Shown here: piece after piece, positions 42,827-53,302 of the stretch
How the letters are laid out: each line of letters starts with the position of its first letter
Position numbering within the stretch: position 1 is the stretch's first letter
Assembly (NCBI GenBank): GCA_023091665.1
Contig: JALJCQ010000009.1
Coordinates: forward strand, 3,286,001 to 3,350,000
Origin: Pythium myriotylum
Lineage: Eukaryota; Oomycota; Peronosporomycetes; Pythiales; Pythiaceae
DNA length: 64,000 bases
Direction: 5' to 3'
Translations under genes and position numbers: made by a program
Notes under the pieces: generated by a model
The model's input: only the letters and a program-made list of their open reading frames with translations
Told to the model about the DNA's origin: nothing
The model's database searches: none

Positions 42827-44602
42827 ATGGATGAGGGCGATTGCTGCGAGCTTCTACTCGGCGAGCTCGATGGAGCGCTCGTGGCCGACGCCGCCAACGC
42901 AGCGCTCGCGATGGAGCTAGAGACAGCTCTCGCAAGGGTGACAGCAACGGCCTCGGCTCTCCGCCGAATGCGTGAGGTGGCTAACAGAGGCAGCGGCTTG
43001 CCGTTCAGAGGCACCCGATTGACCGTCTTTCGACACGAGATCGACGCTTTCGAAGCGCTAGACGCTCGGATTCGAGCAAAGTTGGGTCCGTTGGACCCTC
43101 CGAGCGATCCATCTCCACCAGTTTCCAAGCCAACGGCATGTGAGCCCACGACAATAATTGAGGTTCCAACAGAGCCAGCGCCGGAGCCTCCAACCGCCGA
43201 AGAATACGACGAACCGATTGCACACATGCTGGTGATTCAATCGGCGAAAGAAAAGCTTCAAGACAGGCCGCCTCTAGTGATAGCACTAGACGACGACGAC
43301 GACGACGACGAGAGCATGACGGCCGATGAGAGCGAGCTAGAGCCAGTGGACGAGATACCAACCGAGACAAGTGGGCTCTCGGAGCAGTCCTCTCCAATGC
43401 CATCCAAATCAAGTCATATCCCTGATCAGATCTTGCCGACACCGGAGAAGGAACAAGAGAAGACATCGGAGACCCCAGTCCAGGTTGCGCCGAAGAATGG
43501 GGTCAAGAAAAGAAAGAGAAAGGTTCCCTCACCTCCGTCAAGAGACGGTCTTGGCAGCGACGAGAAGCAGTCTTCATCTGTGTCAACCGAGTCAAGCCAA
43601 ATCCCTCACCAGACCTCGACAACGCCAGGAACGGCATACAAGAAGACACGGGACGCCCTAGTCAAAGTTGCGCCGAAGAATGGGGCCAAGAAGATTCCTT
43701 ATACTCTATCTGCATCAGGAGATGATCTCGACACGGAGGAGAAGCGACTTTTATCGGTTGGGAGGTCCTGTTTGTTTCAGTGCCAACTCATGCAGACGGA
43801 CTTGAGTCTCGTCACGTTTTCGCATCTAGAGACACTTACGGTTCAAGTGCTGTGGGTGATCAACTCCGTTGTGACGGTGAACAACGTCCGTAAAACAAAG
43901 GGCCTCCCAGCTCTCGAAGGTGACATCCTCTCGGTTACGGCCGACGTGGCGTCCCTCCTTCTCGGTGTTCTCATCGGCTACGAGCCCGTAACACTCACGC
44001 TTGTGCACCTCTATCGCTCGTTATATGACGCCGTGCAGCGAAGGGCTTGTAGAGAACTCCTACCTCCTCCGAGTGTGCGTGAACCTTCCCTTGCACCTGC
44101 CAGCACCATCGACGGGCGACCACAGCATGTGTCCAACATACTCGCTGGTCTATTGCCTCCGTCCGTCATGCAAGAACTCACAACGAGCGATGCAATCGCG
44201 TTAATGTGGACAGCTCTCGTCTTCATGGTTTGCGGCAAGGTCGCATATAGCGATGAAATTGCAGACGAAAATCGAATCATGTCATGGGTCAGGCTGTTCT
44301 CCGCACACATCAAGTCGGCTCCACTGAGCAAATTCCGAGCGGACGTACCTCTCACGATCAGTTATCTCGCGTTGGCCATGGTGGTACAAGGAACGATCGC
44401 TTTCGGTAATAAGGCGACAATCGGTCGACTCACCTGCGCTCTCTTACAATTCAATTTGCGCTCCAGCGCCGAGTTTGTCTACATCCGTGGGCAAGTGGGC
44501 GAAAGGCTTGCTCGTTACTACTCAATTCCTGCTAACTGTGGTTCTTTTTCTGGCTGTGTAGGCTCTGCCAAAGATTGTGGGCGGCTCTTACCCCCACGCT
44601 AG
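42827..44602 (+). CDS. P-family member P8, intron-poor variant with altered 3' end
   Basis: The open frame 42827-44602 gives 591 aa. Module A (LLGELDGALVADAANAALAMEL) and LVIALDDDDDDD are clear; the linker repeats a KNGVKK/KNGAKK block. Modules C and D are read through without intron 1: where paralogues splice before CFL, P8 keeps about 25 extra codons. The expected second donor reads ccgtgggc, which does not join in phase to the exon-3 homology (44562-44733, FDFKKEF). The protein may therefore stop at 44602 without module E, or the gene may be decaying. The alternative upstream ATG at 42749 gives a hydrophobic extension not found in relatives. Confidence 0.6.
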   Translation: MDEGDCCELLLGELDGALVADAANAALAMELETALARVTATASALRRMREVANRGSGLPFRGTRLTVFRHEIDAFEALDARIRAKLGPLDPPSDPSPPVSKPTACEPTTIIEVPTEPAPEPPTAEEYDEPIAHMLVIQSAKEKLQDRPPLVIALDDDDDDDESMTADESELEPVDEIPTETSGLSEQSSPMPSKSSHIPDQILPTPEKEQEKTSETPVQVAPKNGVKKRKRKVPSPPSRDGLGSDEKQSSSVSTESSQIPHQTSTTPGTAYKKTRDALVKVAPKNGAKKIPYTLSASGDDLDTEEKRLLSVGRSCLFQCQLMQTDLSLVTFSHLETLTVQVLWVINSVVTVNNVRKTKGLPALEGDILSVTADVASLLLGVLIGYEPVTLTLVHLYRSLYDAVQRRACRELLPPPSVREPSLAPASTIDGRPQHVSNILAGLLPPSVMQELTTSDAIALMWTALVFMVCGKVAYSDEIADENRIMSWVRLFSAHIKSAPLSKFRADVPLTISYLALAMVVQGTIAFGNKATIGRLTCALLQFNLRSSAEFVYIRGQVGERLARYYSIPANCGSFSGCVGSAKDCGRLLPPR

Positions 44603-44733
44603 CCACACGAGTACCGGCAGTCCCGAAATTCGACTTCAAGAAAGAGTTCGACGTAATCCTTCTCGTAGTCGAAGGCAGGAAACCAGAGAGAGAGGCAACA
44701 AAAAACTCGCTACCCTGCGCGACGAAGAAATAG
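44562..44733 (+). other. P8 module-E exon relic
   Basis: After a TAG acceptor at 44559-44561 the frame starting at 44563 encodes VPKFDFKKEFDVI and a charged tail to a stop at 44731-44733. This is the family C-terminal module, but no consensus donor links it in frame to the P8 body. Confidence 0.55.
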
Positions 44734-45321
44734 TTTGAGATGGTTGCTGAAGACAGTGTAAGTCAGAGACGAAGACGCTTAGTGTATTAGTTGGTGATGT
44801 GCAAGTTTCCTTAAACACAAAACGGATCTGCGTACGCCTTCGCCTCATATCGTGCTCTTCGGGAACGCGATGACTGTCATCAACTCCTGCTAACATTGGC
44901 TCGCAGTGGACAACCTGTCCAGTATCCTCAGCCTCAGGCCCTGCTGACAAAGTACGGCGCAGACCATGGACTCCTTGCCAATTTTTCTCTCGGATGGTTT
45001 CTCCACTCGATCGATACCTCGATTGCTTGGGAAGGTAAACGACTACGGATAGGCAGCGCATTTGCAGACCTCGTGCATCTGCATCTAACAACCATGGTCA
45101 AGCCGTCCCCTCCATCGCTCAACGCACTCTCAATGCTACGCTGTACCGTTGTTTGGAGGGCCCAGACAACCGTCAACCCTCAATTTTTTGTGGCCAGCGG
45201 CAAAGAATTGTTGGTCACAGATAGTCGTGGTTGTGGTCCTCAAGCATCATCTGTATGGCTCACTTGAAGGCCGCATAGCGCGTCTCACGGACCGCACACA
45301 GTATTCGTCGCTATACTTGCA
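44734..45321. other. Intergenic region after the array
   Basis: About 590 bp. A 123-codon plus-strand frame (44896-45267) has no recognisable domain and its opposite strand is open too. I see no supported gene. Confidence 0.45.
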
Positions 45322-45358
45322 ATGTGAGCTCGGGCCTTGTTAGGGCCTGAGCTCACAT
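45322..45358. repeat. Imperfect palindrome/hairpin at the outer edge of the left arm
   Basis: The arms atgtgagctcgggcc and gggcctgagctcacat pair with one mismatch around a short ttgtta-type loop. It ends 2 bp before similarity to the right arm begins. Confidence 0.8.
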
Positions 45359-45678
45359 AGGTCCGTCATGGTTGCGGTGGCAGTCAGCGCTAAAAGGTGT
45401 TGAAAGAAATACGACGGTGGTCTACAAGCGCACCGTTCGTTCGCTGTGCTTCTTATCAGTTGCATGAATTAATGACGTTTTTTGTTTGATATTGTACGAG
45501 TGGACCTCACTGTCCATCACCATCATGAGCTGTTCAACTTCGCCCTGGAATGTTTCTCTGAAACCTCTGGGACAGGAATTCAACCGTGGTGGGCTGCGTG
45601 TACTCCGGAACACTCTAACTTTGTAGCCCCAGTTGTCAGAACACCCAGGCGTACGAATACGGTAGAGCAATTGGAAAT

Positions 45679-47105
45679 ATGCTAACGCTTTGGTGTGCAC
45701 TGGTTGGCGTGAAAGGAAGCACCTTCTCCATTGATATCGATGCTAGTGAGTCGGTTGGAGACCTGAAGAAGGCGATTAGGAAGAAGAAGAAGAATCTCAG
45801 GGCGGTCAATTCGGCCAAGCTGCAGCTGTTTCTCGCCCGAAAGCGCGACGGCAGGTGGTTGAAAAGTAAAGATCCTGCTGTGCTGCGACTGGAAGAAGGA
45901 AAATTTGATGAGGATATTCAGGCGGCGATAGGTAAAGAACCTATGAATGCAACAAAGACGTTACAGCATGCGCTTCTTGATAACGGCACAATGACTCTGC
46001 CACGGACTGACGAAATCCACGTGTTAGTGGTGGTTCCACCGCCACGTGATGTCGGTGGAAAGCGTGTCGGAGTGGACGATTGGTTCGCCGACGAAATATT
46101 TTGCACCCACAAGAAGAAACAAAAACTGGGTGAAGAGGACGGACCGGACCAATTCACACGGTATTTTGAGATGGCTGACTTCCCTCCGTTGCTTCATCCG
46201 ATGCTGCGTTACGAGAAGATCGTGGAACGAGATGCTTATGTGGTGATTTTCGCTGAGCTCATGAGCAAGGTGAAGCAGTGTTTTGAAGTCCCATCAGCCG
46301 CGAACATGATCGTGACGGGGAATCCGGGGATAGGAAAGAGTCGGTTCTACCTCTATTGCATCTTTCAACTTCTGTTCGGACAGCGAGCAGACGTCAAGGA
46401 GCTGGGTTCGTTTGACTTGGTGCTCAATGCCGACAACATAACCACCAATTTCGCGCTGAAAGCAATCAATTTGTCGAATTGGACACAGAGCAAGTTCGCG
46501 CGTTATCACAGCAACTCCGTGTTCTCCGGCTGATCGATGGAAAATCATCGACACTTACCGGCTGGAGTGGTGTCTCTATCTTGTTTGCTTGCCCGGATCT
46601 TGATGGCATCAAAAACTACGCCAAAGTCAAGTCGTTCACCTACATCTTGCCTGTGTGGAGTCTGGAAGAGCTTGAAGAGTACAACTCACTGCTTGACGAC
46701 GATGACAAGCTGCCACATGACGTTTTGATCTCGAGATACGACAAATTTGGCGGAATTCCACGGCACATTTTCACATTGACGGAGCGCGAAAACGAGTTTG
46801 ATCTGAAGAGGGCAATCAGTTCATTCAGTGCGTTGGATGCCATCTCGTACGCCGAAAAAAATCTCCCAGTGACACATCGGGACTTCAGTGACCGCGTTTT
46901 TGCGATGGTCCCGAGCGAAAGAGATTATCGTGCGAAGTTTCATCTGGATTTTTTGTCCAACTACATCGCCAAGAGGTTTGTCGCCAAAGTTGACGAACGC
47001 GATCGACTACGCATATTGGCATTGGCATTTGCACACGCCAACAATGGTTCAGGAGGTATATCCGTTATTCCAAAGAAGATATCCGAGATGCTCCGTCACA
47101 GCTAA
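45679..47105 (+). pseudogene. Crinkler (CRN) effector gene, frameshifted left copy
   Basis: This copy matches the intact gene at 55933-57360 but lacks one T just after 46440, which shifts the frame soon after the P-loop region. The first frame runs 45679-46533, and the rest of the coding sequence is open in another frame to 47105. The N-terminal LFLAK-like and HVLV motifs and the GNPGIGKS P-loop remain in the first part, so a truncated protein of 284 aa could still be made. Which function the fragment would keep is unknown. Confidence 0.88.
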
Positions 47106-47564
47106 TGCAATCTATATTCGCGTTTTGCTTATCGAATTGAATATCCACTTCTTGGTTTTGCTCCACTACATGCTCCAACTATCGTCTCTATCTTTGGCCC
47201 TTCCTCGAAAACGAGCGCTGTTTGATACGCGAGAATCGACAAATTGATGCCAGACTGGATGCAGACTCGAGCAGCGAATTGCAGCATGTCATCATGATGC
47301 CAGGGTTGTCTGCCCATCATGCAAATTTGATTTAGCATTGACTGAAACTGGAGAGGCGTTCTTGCAACTAGTGGAAACAACGCTTACGGTGACGACCTAC
47401 GAGTCGATTGGTCAACTTGCAAAAGGCTATGCGTGAGGTGAGAGGGGTAGTAACATACGATTATATGTTCCCAGCATTGTATTGACATGCAGCGCAGACT
47501 ACCCCTACTCAAACTGTGGATCAAGTGCTAACTGCTCACCACAAAGACCTACTCATGCAAAACT
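47106..47564. other. Arm segment between CRN and P9
   Basis: 459 bp, mirrored at 55474-55932. Only an 83-codon frame without a domain is seen. Confidence 0.5.
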
Positions 47565-49735
47565 CTACTCCTCGACCTGGACGGATTTCTTGCCCGCCAT
47601 AGCTCGATTCTTCTTTTGCTTCTGTCGAAACCACGCGAGTCCTTTATAAACTTGCTGGAGCTCGCCTACCATGTCGAAAGAATCCAGTGGAGCTCGAGGT
47701 TCCGATGCTCGGTTCGTCAGGGATTCGACGAGACGTTTGGTTTGGCTATCGAATGTTTCCACGGGTGTCAGAAGCCACTATAGAGCGTTATCATGACCAG
47801 CACGCACCTGGCAATAAAGTCACTGCGACCGAGATATCTGTTGTTGATTTCTACAAGGGCGTTGAAGAGATCGGCTGCCTGGGACGGTCGAGCGAACATG
47901 ATCGTGACTTCGACAATGACCAACAAAACGCCGTACGCAAGAGCGAGGGGGAATCGGTCGCAAGGAGGGCCAACTTGGTCGAGCTGTTGCTGGAGTGTTA
48001 TCGGGTGGAGAGCAAAGTGAAGGATCTTGATCAGGGCGCTCGATATTTTCTTGTAGACTGCGGAGTCGTGACCGCAAGCCAGGAGCGTGAGCATCGTCCA
48101 CGCCATGTGGATGCAGACATTATCCTGGAGTTGTACGACGAACCAGTCCGGGAAAATAGCGGCAACCATGAAAGTTGGGAACAGAGTTTTGAACGTGCTA
48201 GGGCAACATGACGAGTGAGGCACGCTACATGTGGGTTAGTCAAGACGATGCTGTACCTTTGATACTCAGCCACGAGTGCTGGGTGCGTCGACTTTCTGAG
48301 CTCCTCTCGAAGCTGATAGATTTGTCGTACACGTCGAATCCCGCTGGGTGAGTACGCTCGGAGCATCACAGTCAGCATCCCGATCGCGTCAATCGTCTGC
48401 GTGACGAGATCGCCGTGGAGAAGAGAGTGGCCGTTCCTTTTCCGAGCGATGTGGGTCTGCTCGACTACAGCCACCAAGTGAGATAGATGAGTCGACAGCG
48501 TATCAAGCACGTCCATGTCTTTCTGCAAACTCGGCGAGTCCTGGACTCGTTTGCATCTTGTCTAACACGACGCCGCAAAGGTCCGAGCGTTGGTTCTATC
48601 CACTTCAAAGGCGTTAGATACCGTACAGATAGGTACGAGGGAAGGTGGATTTGTGGGAGAAGGAGTAAGGATACTCGTCGTGGTTGAACCCGACAATGAA
48701 CTGTCGCCACGGTTCGAGGTTGACCTCGGTTCGCTTTCGAGCAAACGGTAGAGGGCCTCATTTGTTCGTCGGGGTGGGGCCCCGCGAACGGATGGATCGT
48801 TTGTGATGCCGGCAGTATCTCGGCATTTCGATTTTTGCGATCGCTGCTCTGTAGGCAGCGAAGGCGGAGCGGCAGCGAGAGAGGATATCGTCTCTCCGCT
48901 TCGAGTAATGGCATGAGCCTCAGCAAGTAGCTGATGTTCGCTCGACTTTGCCTCATTTGGTAATTGCAGATCGTGACCTACTAGAGGTTCAGACTCTGTG
49001 GTAGATAATTCCACTGAATTGGAGCTGCGACCGAGCTCACGGACAACTGCGTCCTCCACTGAAGATTCCGACTCAAGGAATATCTCCAGTTTCATCTCCT
49101 CAAGCGTTAGGTCGGGGAGTAAACCATCGCTCCATAGCAGCTCAGGCGTTTTGTACTCCTCGACCTCGCTTGGCGTCTCGACCTTGAGTGGGAAGGAGGT
49201 CTCCTCGACGAGAACCGTCGCACTCTCCTCGCCACTCGACGCCACATCCTCTTCCTCCATCTCATGCGACGGCGCCGCAATGAGTTCCGGAACGAGCACT
49301 TGCTCATCGTATCCAGCCAATAGCAGCTCCTCCACAGCGTCGGCTCCCTCGACGCCGTCTCCAGTAGAAGCCGGCACTTCTCGGAGGTGACTGTCTCCAC
49401 TCCCTGGAGAAGCCTCCATCTCCACGTCGTGCATCTCCGTCTGCGAGCAGACCATGCCGATGCGCTCGCCCAGCCGAACCCCCAGAGCCTCCGTCGCATG
49501 CAGCTCTCTCTCCGACAGGCCACGCGAGACCCGACGCGTCCGCACCGCCTCGACCTTGGCGAGGGCCGTGCGCATCGCCTGGAGCCGCTCCAGAGACCGC
49601 GCCGCCGAGCAGCTCCGCATGGACGCCGCGCAGCTCGAGCGCCATCGCCTCGTCGCTTGCACGCGCCACGAGCGCCGCATCCATGCGAGCAAGCAGCGCC
49701 GCGCTGCCGTCTTCGCGGTCTCGTGAGGAGCTCAT
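47565..49735 (-). pseudogene. P-family member P9, left-arm copy (broken)
   Basis: Minus-strand mirror of 53303-55473. Exon 1 runs from the ATG near 49735 to 48257, exon 2 is 48197-47808 and exon 3 is 47745-47565. It carries the same two lesions as the right-arm copy: a frameshift inside module A after ELLGG, and an in-frame TAG at 48562-48564 before module C. Exons 2 and 3 are open. The lesions therefore predate the duplication of the arm or were copied between arms. Confidence 0.8.
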
Positions 49736-49812
49736 GGGTGTTCGGCTGTGGTGATGACCACCAGCAGCACATGGTTGGGTTTGTGACATTGACACGGATC
49801 AGTAAAGCAAGG

Positions 49813-50381
49813 CTAAAATTATAATTTTCGTCGACCAAGAAGTCCAAATCAGAATGTAGAATTCGGATTGACGCAGCTGTGGTATTCTGCCACAGTTCAT
49901 GCCAGTGGCATGAGGAAGGTGAGGCTGAGCTGGTGGTTGATGAGTCCAACTCGGCATAATTGTGTGGACGTTCTCGCACCATCAACCCGTCGTGGAAAGT
50001 CCAGAGGACACTCACGCAAGAACCCAGTACGGTTGCGATCACACGACTTGGCTGCCCATCCGTCTCCCAGACCATCTTCAAGCCTGTAATCCTTCGGCTG
50101 ATACGGGGTGTGCTCTTCTGAGACCGGGAACCGTCCTCACTTTGGCCCATGTGGTTTCGATCTCACCAGATGCACAACCGCCGGCAGCCACCATGGAGTT
50201 TGGTCCAAATCAAGCAGACTTGGGACACTCACGTAATGGGCGCGTAATGCTAGGTGTGTGCTCCGCCTATCTCGAGAGTGGAATCCTCAGGGCATGATGC
50301 TTCGCCTCGCCTGTGGCGTGAGATCGCCGGCCATCATCAGTCCTTATCATTGTCCAACCTTCCGACTCGGTGTTCACCACG
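49813..50381. other. Spacer segment upstream of polygalacturonase
   Basis: 569 bp between the left arm and the polygalacturonase start. It opens with an AT-rich palindrome (aaaattataatttt). No gene is recognised. Confidence 0.5.
50345..50360 (+). promoter_or_regulatory. Initiator-like element before polygalacturonase
   Basis: tatcattgtccaacct matches about 11 of 16 positions of the oomycete initiator consensus and lies 22-37 bp upstream of the ATG at 50382. This is a motif-based guess. Confidence 0.3.
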
Positions 50382-51521
50382 ATGGGCGTGTTTTCGGCTA
50401 TTTTCCTCAGCGCAGTCGCCGTTGTCGCGGCGGTCGCATCACCTCTCCAATATGGAGACCCGTGCCTTCTCACGGGCACATACTCGAACGAGAGTGCGGC
50501 TTCTCTTCGCGAATGCGACCTTGTTGTCATTGATTCGCTCTCGGTACCAGCGGGTATGACGCTCAACCTCACCAAGGTGAAGAACGGCTCCACGATCCTG
50601 TTCAAGGGCACCACCACGTTCGGCCCACAACTTTGGGACGGTCCATTGATTCGTCTCCAGGGATCGAACCTCACTGTCACCGGTGGTGGCACGTTGGACG
50701 GACAAGGCGCATGGTACTGGCCATACGGACAGTCGGTGTCGCGACCCGTCTTCTTTAAAATGAACCGCGTCGACTACTCGACGCTGGTGGATTTCAAAAT
50801 CGTCAACATGCCGTACCGCACGTTTAGCGTCGGAAACTCGGTCGAGACGCTAATCACGGGCCTCACACTCGACTCGAGAGCTGGCGACGGACTGGCCAAG
50901 AACACAGACGGCTTCGACCTCAGCAAGAACGACCGCATCACGATCGCGAACAATTTGATCATGAACCAGGACGACTGCTTAGCCATGCAATCGAGCACAA
51001 ACACACTCTTCGCAGATAACACTTGCATTGGTGGGCATGGCATCTCGATCGGCTCGCTTGGAGGGCCTGTCGCTGATTCTTCGACGACAGTCTCGGGTCT
51101 CACAGTTATCAACAATCGTATCATCAACAATACGAACGGCTTGCGCATCAAAACAATCATCGACCTCAACGGTGTAGTCGCCAACGTCGCGTACATCAAT
51201 AACTACATCGAGAATGTCACAAATGCGATTACAGTTCGCTCCGACTACAACAAGACCAAGGGTGGATACTCGGGAATGGCGACTAGCCTCGTAACCATCA
51301 CCAACATCACTATCGCCGGACTGGTGGGCACAGCAACGAACCTGTATGATGTGTACGCGAATCCAAACGTCGTATCGAACTGGGATTGGTCGGGAATCTA
51401 CGTGGAGAGCACTTCCAAAGGGAATTGTGTGGGTCAACCAAGCGAAGTCATCTGTGAGACCGACGACCTCACGAGTCTTACTGGCAGTTTCAATGGATCC
51501 TTTGATGAACCAACCGACTAG
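50382..51521 (+). CDS. Secreted endo-polygalacturonase (GH28)
   Basis: A 379-aa intronless enzyme. The start at 50382 gives a signal peptide (MGVFSAIFLSAVAVVAAVAS). All four GH28 active-site motifs are present in order: NTDGFD, QDDC, GHGISIGS and RIKT, carrying the three catalytic Asp, the His and the substrate-binding Arg/Lys. Repeated Asn/Val/Ile strands between them fit a right-handed parallel beta-helix. Several N-x-S/T sites suggest glycosylation. It hydrolyses alpha-1,4-galacturonan in plant pectin outside the cell. It lies alone in the spacer of the giant inverted repeat, and its last 32 bases overlap the 3' end of P10 on the other strand. Confidence 0.95.
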   Translation: MGVFSAIFLSAVAVVAAVASPLQYGDPCLLTGTYSNESAASLRECDLVVIDSLSVPAGMTLNLTKVKNGSTILFKGTTTFGPQLWDGPLIRLQGSNLTVTGGGTLDGQGAWYWPYGQSVSRPVFFKMNRVDYSTLVDFKIVNMPYRTFSVGNSVETLITGLTLDSRAGDGLAKNTDGFDLSKNDRITIANNLIMNQDDCLAMQSSTNTLFADNTCIGGHGISIGSLGGPVADSSTTVSGLTVINNRIINNTNGLRIKTIIDLNGVVANVAYINNYIENVTNAITVRSDYNKTKGGYSGMATSLVTITNITIAGLVGTATNLYDVYANPNVVSNWDWSGIYVESTSKGNCVGQPSEVICETDDLTSLTGSFNGSFDEPTD

Positions 51522-53121
51522 GCTGTGTAGATAGCCGTAAAAAGAAGCATAACTTTCTCTTCGCTCCCTTCTCTCGACGCTTCTGAATCCTAGCGCTTTT
51601 CTCGTAATACCACCCGAGTGCAGATTGGATAACGTTGGTTTCACGAGTAAAATCGAACATAGGTATGACTGACGCTTCACTCCGACTTTCATGCACACTA
51701 CACCGCTTCAATTTGTGGCTCAAGCTGCGCTTGCAAACAGTCAAGGTCGTCAATACAGGTCCAATGGACATGACAGCTCTCCGGAATTTCGGCAAAGTAC
51801 TCACACCATAAGGTAGTTGTCGCCACCTCCATAATCCTCGAATATTTCTTCAAGACTCTTAGCCAAAAGTCGAACATTGTCGGGTGTATCAAACTCTGCC
51901 GTGGCATGGGCGACCATGCTTAGTATAAGAAAGTGAATCGGTAACGAGAGAGCATCCCTGCTCGCGGGTTTCTCTTCCAGCTTGGACTTGATGCACGACA
52001 TCTTCAGCTCTGGCTTGAAAAATTTAATCCAACCACGGACCCCACAATCATCAAGAGGCCAAGCGTCATCTTCTTCGTCTTCTTCAATTTGACTGCCATA
52101 GACCAGGTAAGACAAGCCATACCAAGTCATCAATACGGCTGACTCGGTCTTCAGCTCGACACAAAATGCTTCAGGAAGTATCCCATCAAGCACAAACTTG
52201 AACGTTTCTAAATCGTAAATCAAGCTAAATGTCTCCGCGTAAGACAGAGTCGGCAATAACAAGACACAAAACAACCCCATACCTGCTCCATTCGGCTTTA
52301 AACTCTTTCGGGCCCACCGAATTGCCTCGACGTAATCGAGCCACGAGGCGAACAATTTGCTTCACTAGTCCGAGATCTTTGGTCTCATGGTGGACGAGTA
52401 GTATCGCGAGCGCCTTTGCCGCTTCTGCAGTATCCGTAACCACGCTGCCTTCTATCGGAGAGAGGCGCTGATACTTTCGTATTTTGTGCAACACTACCAC
52501 ACCCTGTATCAGCTCCACAACAGAGTCAACGAGTGGAGCCAACTCTGTCGAGTCGGGCTTCGTATCCATCGCCTCGATATGCCGAACTTGCGTGAGAGTC
52601 GCCACCGCCAACTTGCAAAGCCTGGCTTCTTCGCTTTCATCCTCCTCCTCCTCTGCTCGCAACGATATAGGTTCTACTGGAGGCTCACAAACAACATCAC
52701 CAACATCACCTCCGGCTAGAGTGCCGTCACCGACCCCAGCCGGGCTGTCGTTCTCGGCCACTTCGTCCTCCGTCGCATCATCCGAATCCGCCAGATCCGG
52801 CATTTGAATGTCGTGTCCATCGCGTCGCGTCACATTAGCCAGACGACCCATGCGTCCCTCAATAACCTTCAAAAGCCCTCCTACAACCTCCAGCGCCTCC
52901 TGCGACGCCCGCATCGAGCGCTCGTCGCCCGCATTCGTCCTCATCGCCGTCCTCGCGGCCTCGCTCATCGCGCGAACGCGCTGCAGCGATTGCGCCGCCG
53001 CGCGCAGTTGCGTCTGCACGCTGCCAGCCGCCTAGTGGATCTCTGCGTTGGCGGCGCGCGCCACGAGCGCCGCGTCCATGGCCGACAGCAGCAGCGCACT
53101 GCCGTCTGCGCGCGGCTCCAT
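51490..53121 (-). pseudogene. P-family member P10 (in-frame stop early in module A)
   Basis: Minus-strand exons 53121-52283, 52224-51805 and 51697-51490, all phase 2, rebuild the family architecture. Codon 30 is TAG (53032-53034), in the middle of the ANEA core of module A, and the same frame continues beyond it through LQRVRAMSEAART, the DIQMPDLADSDD acidic motif, module C, module D (FVLDGILPEAF, WYGLSYLVYGS) and module E (FDFTRETNVIQSALGWYY). Translation from a later Met could yield a shortened protein, so loss of function is likely but not proven. The exon-3 acceptor has in-phase alternatives. It converges on and overlaps the polygalacturonase gene. Confidence 0.75.
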
Positions 53122-53302
53122 TTGTCGTGATCCAAATCATCAGACCTGGTGAGGAGCTCCATCGGTTTGTAACCGGGTTCTCAATTCGAAATTCACATTC
53201 ATTTCAATTTGAATTCAAAATAAATCCTCGCTTTACTGATCCGTGTCAATGTCACAAACCCAACCATGTGCTGCTGGTGGTCATCACCACAGCCGAACAC
53301 CC

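Larger units (their letters stand above)
45361..49812 (+). repeat. Giant inverted repeat, left arm (4.45 kb)
   Basis: The arm is the reverse complement of 53226-57657; paired coordinates sum to 103038-103039. From 45547 inward the match is nearly perfect, with one single-base indel and one substitution noticed. The outermost 186 bp (45361-45546) are clearly diverged. It carries a CRN pseudogene and P9. Confidence 0.93.

Noticed and set aside
44896..45267. 123-codon frame upstream of the left arm
   Set aside because: No domain or homology recognised, and the opposite strand is open over most of the same stretch.
49107..50150. Long minus-strand frame running from the left arm into the spacer
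   Set aside because: It is Arg-rich out-of-frame reading of P9 continued by chance into intergenic DNA; the P9 frame is better supported.
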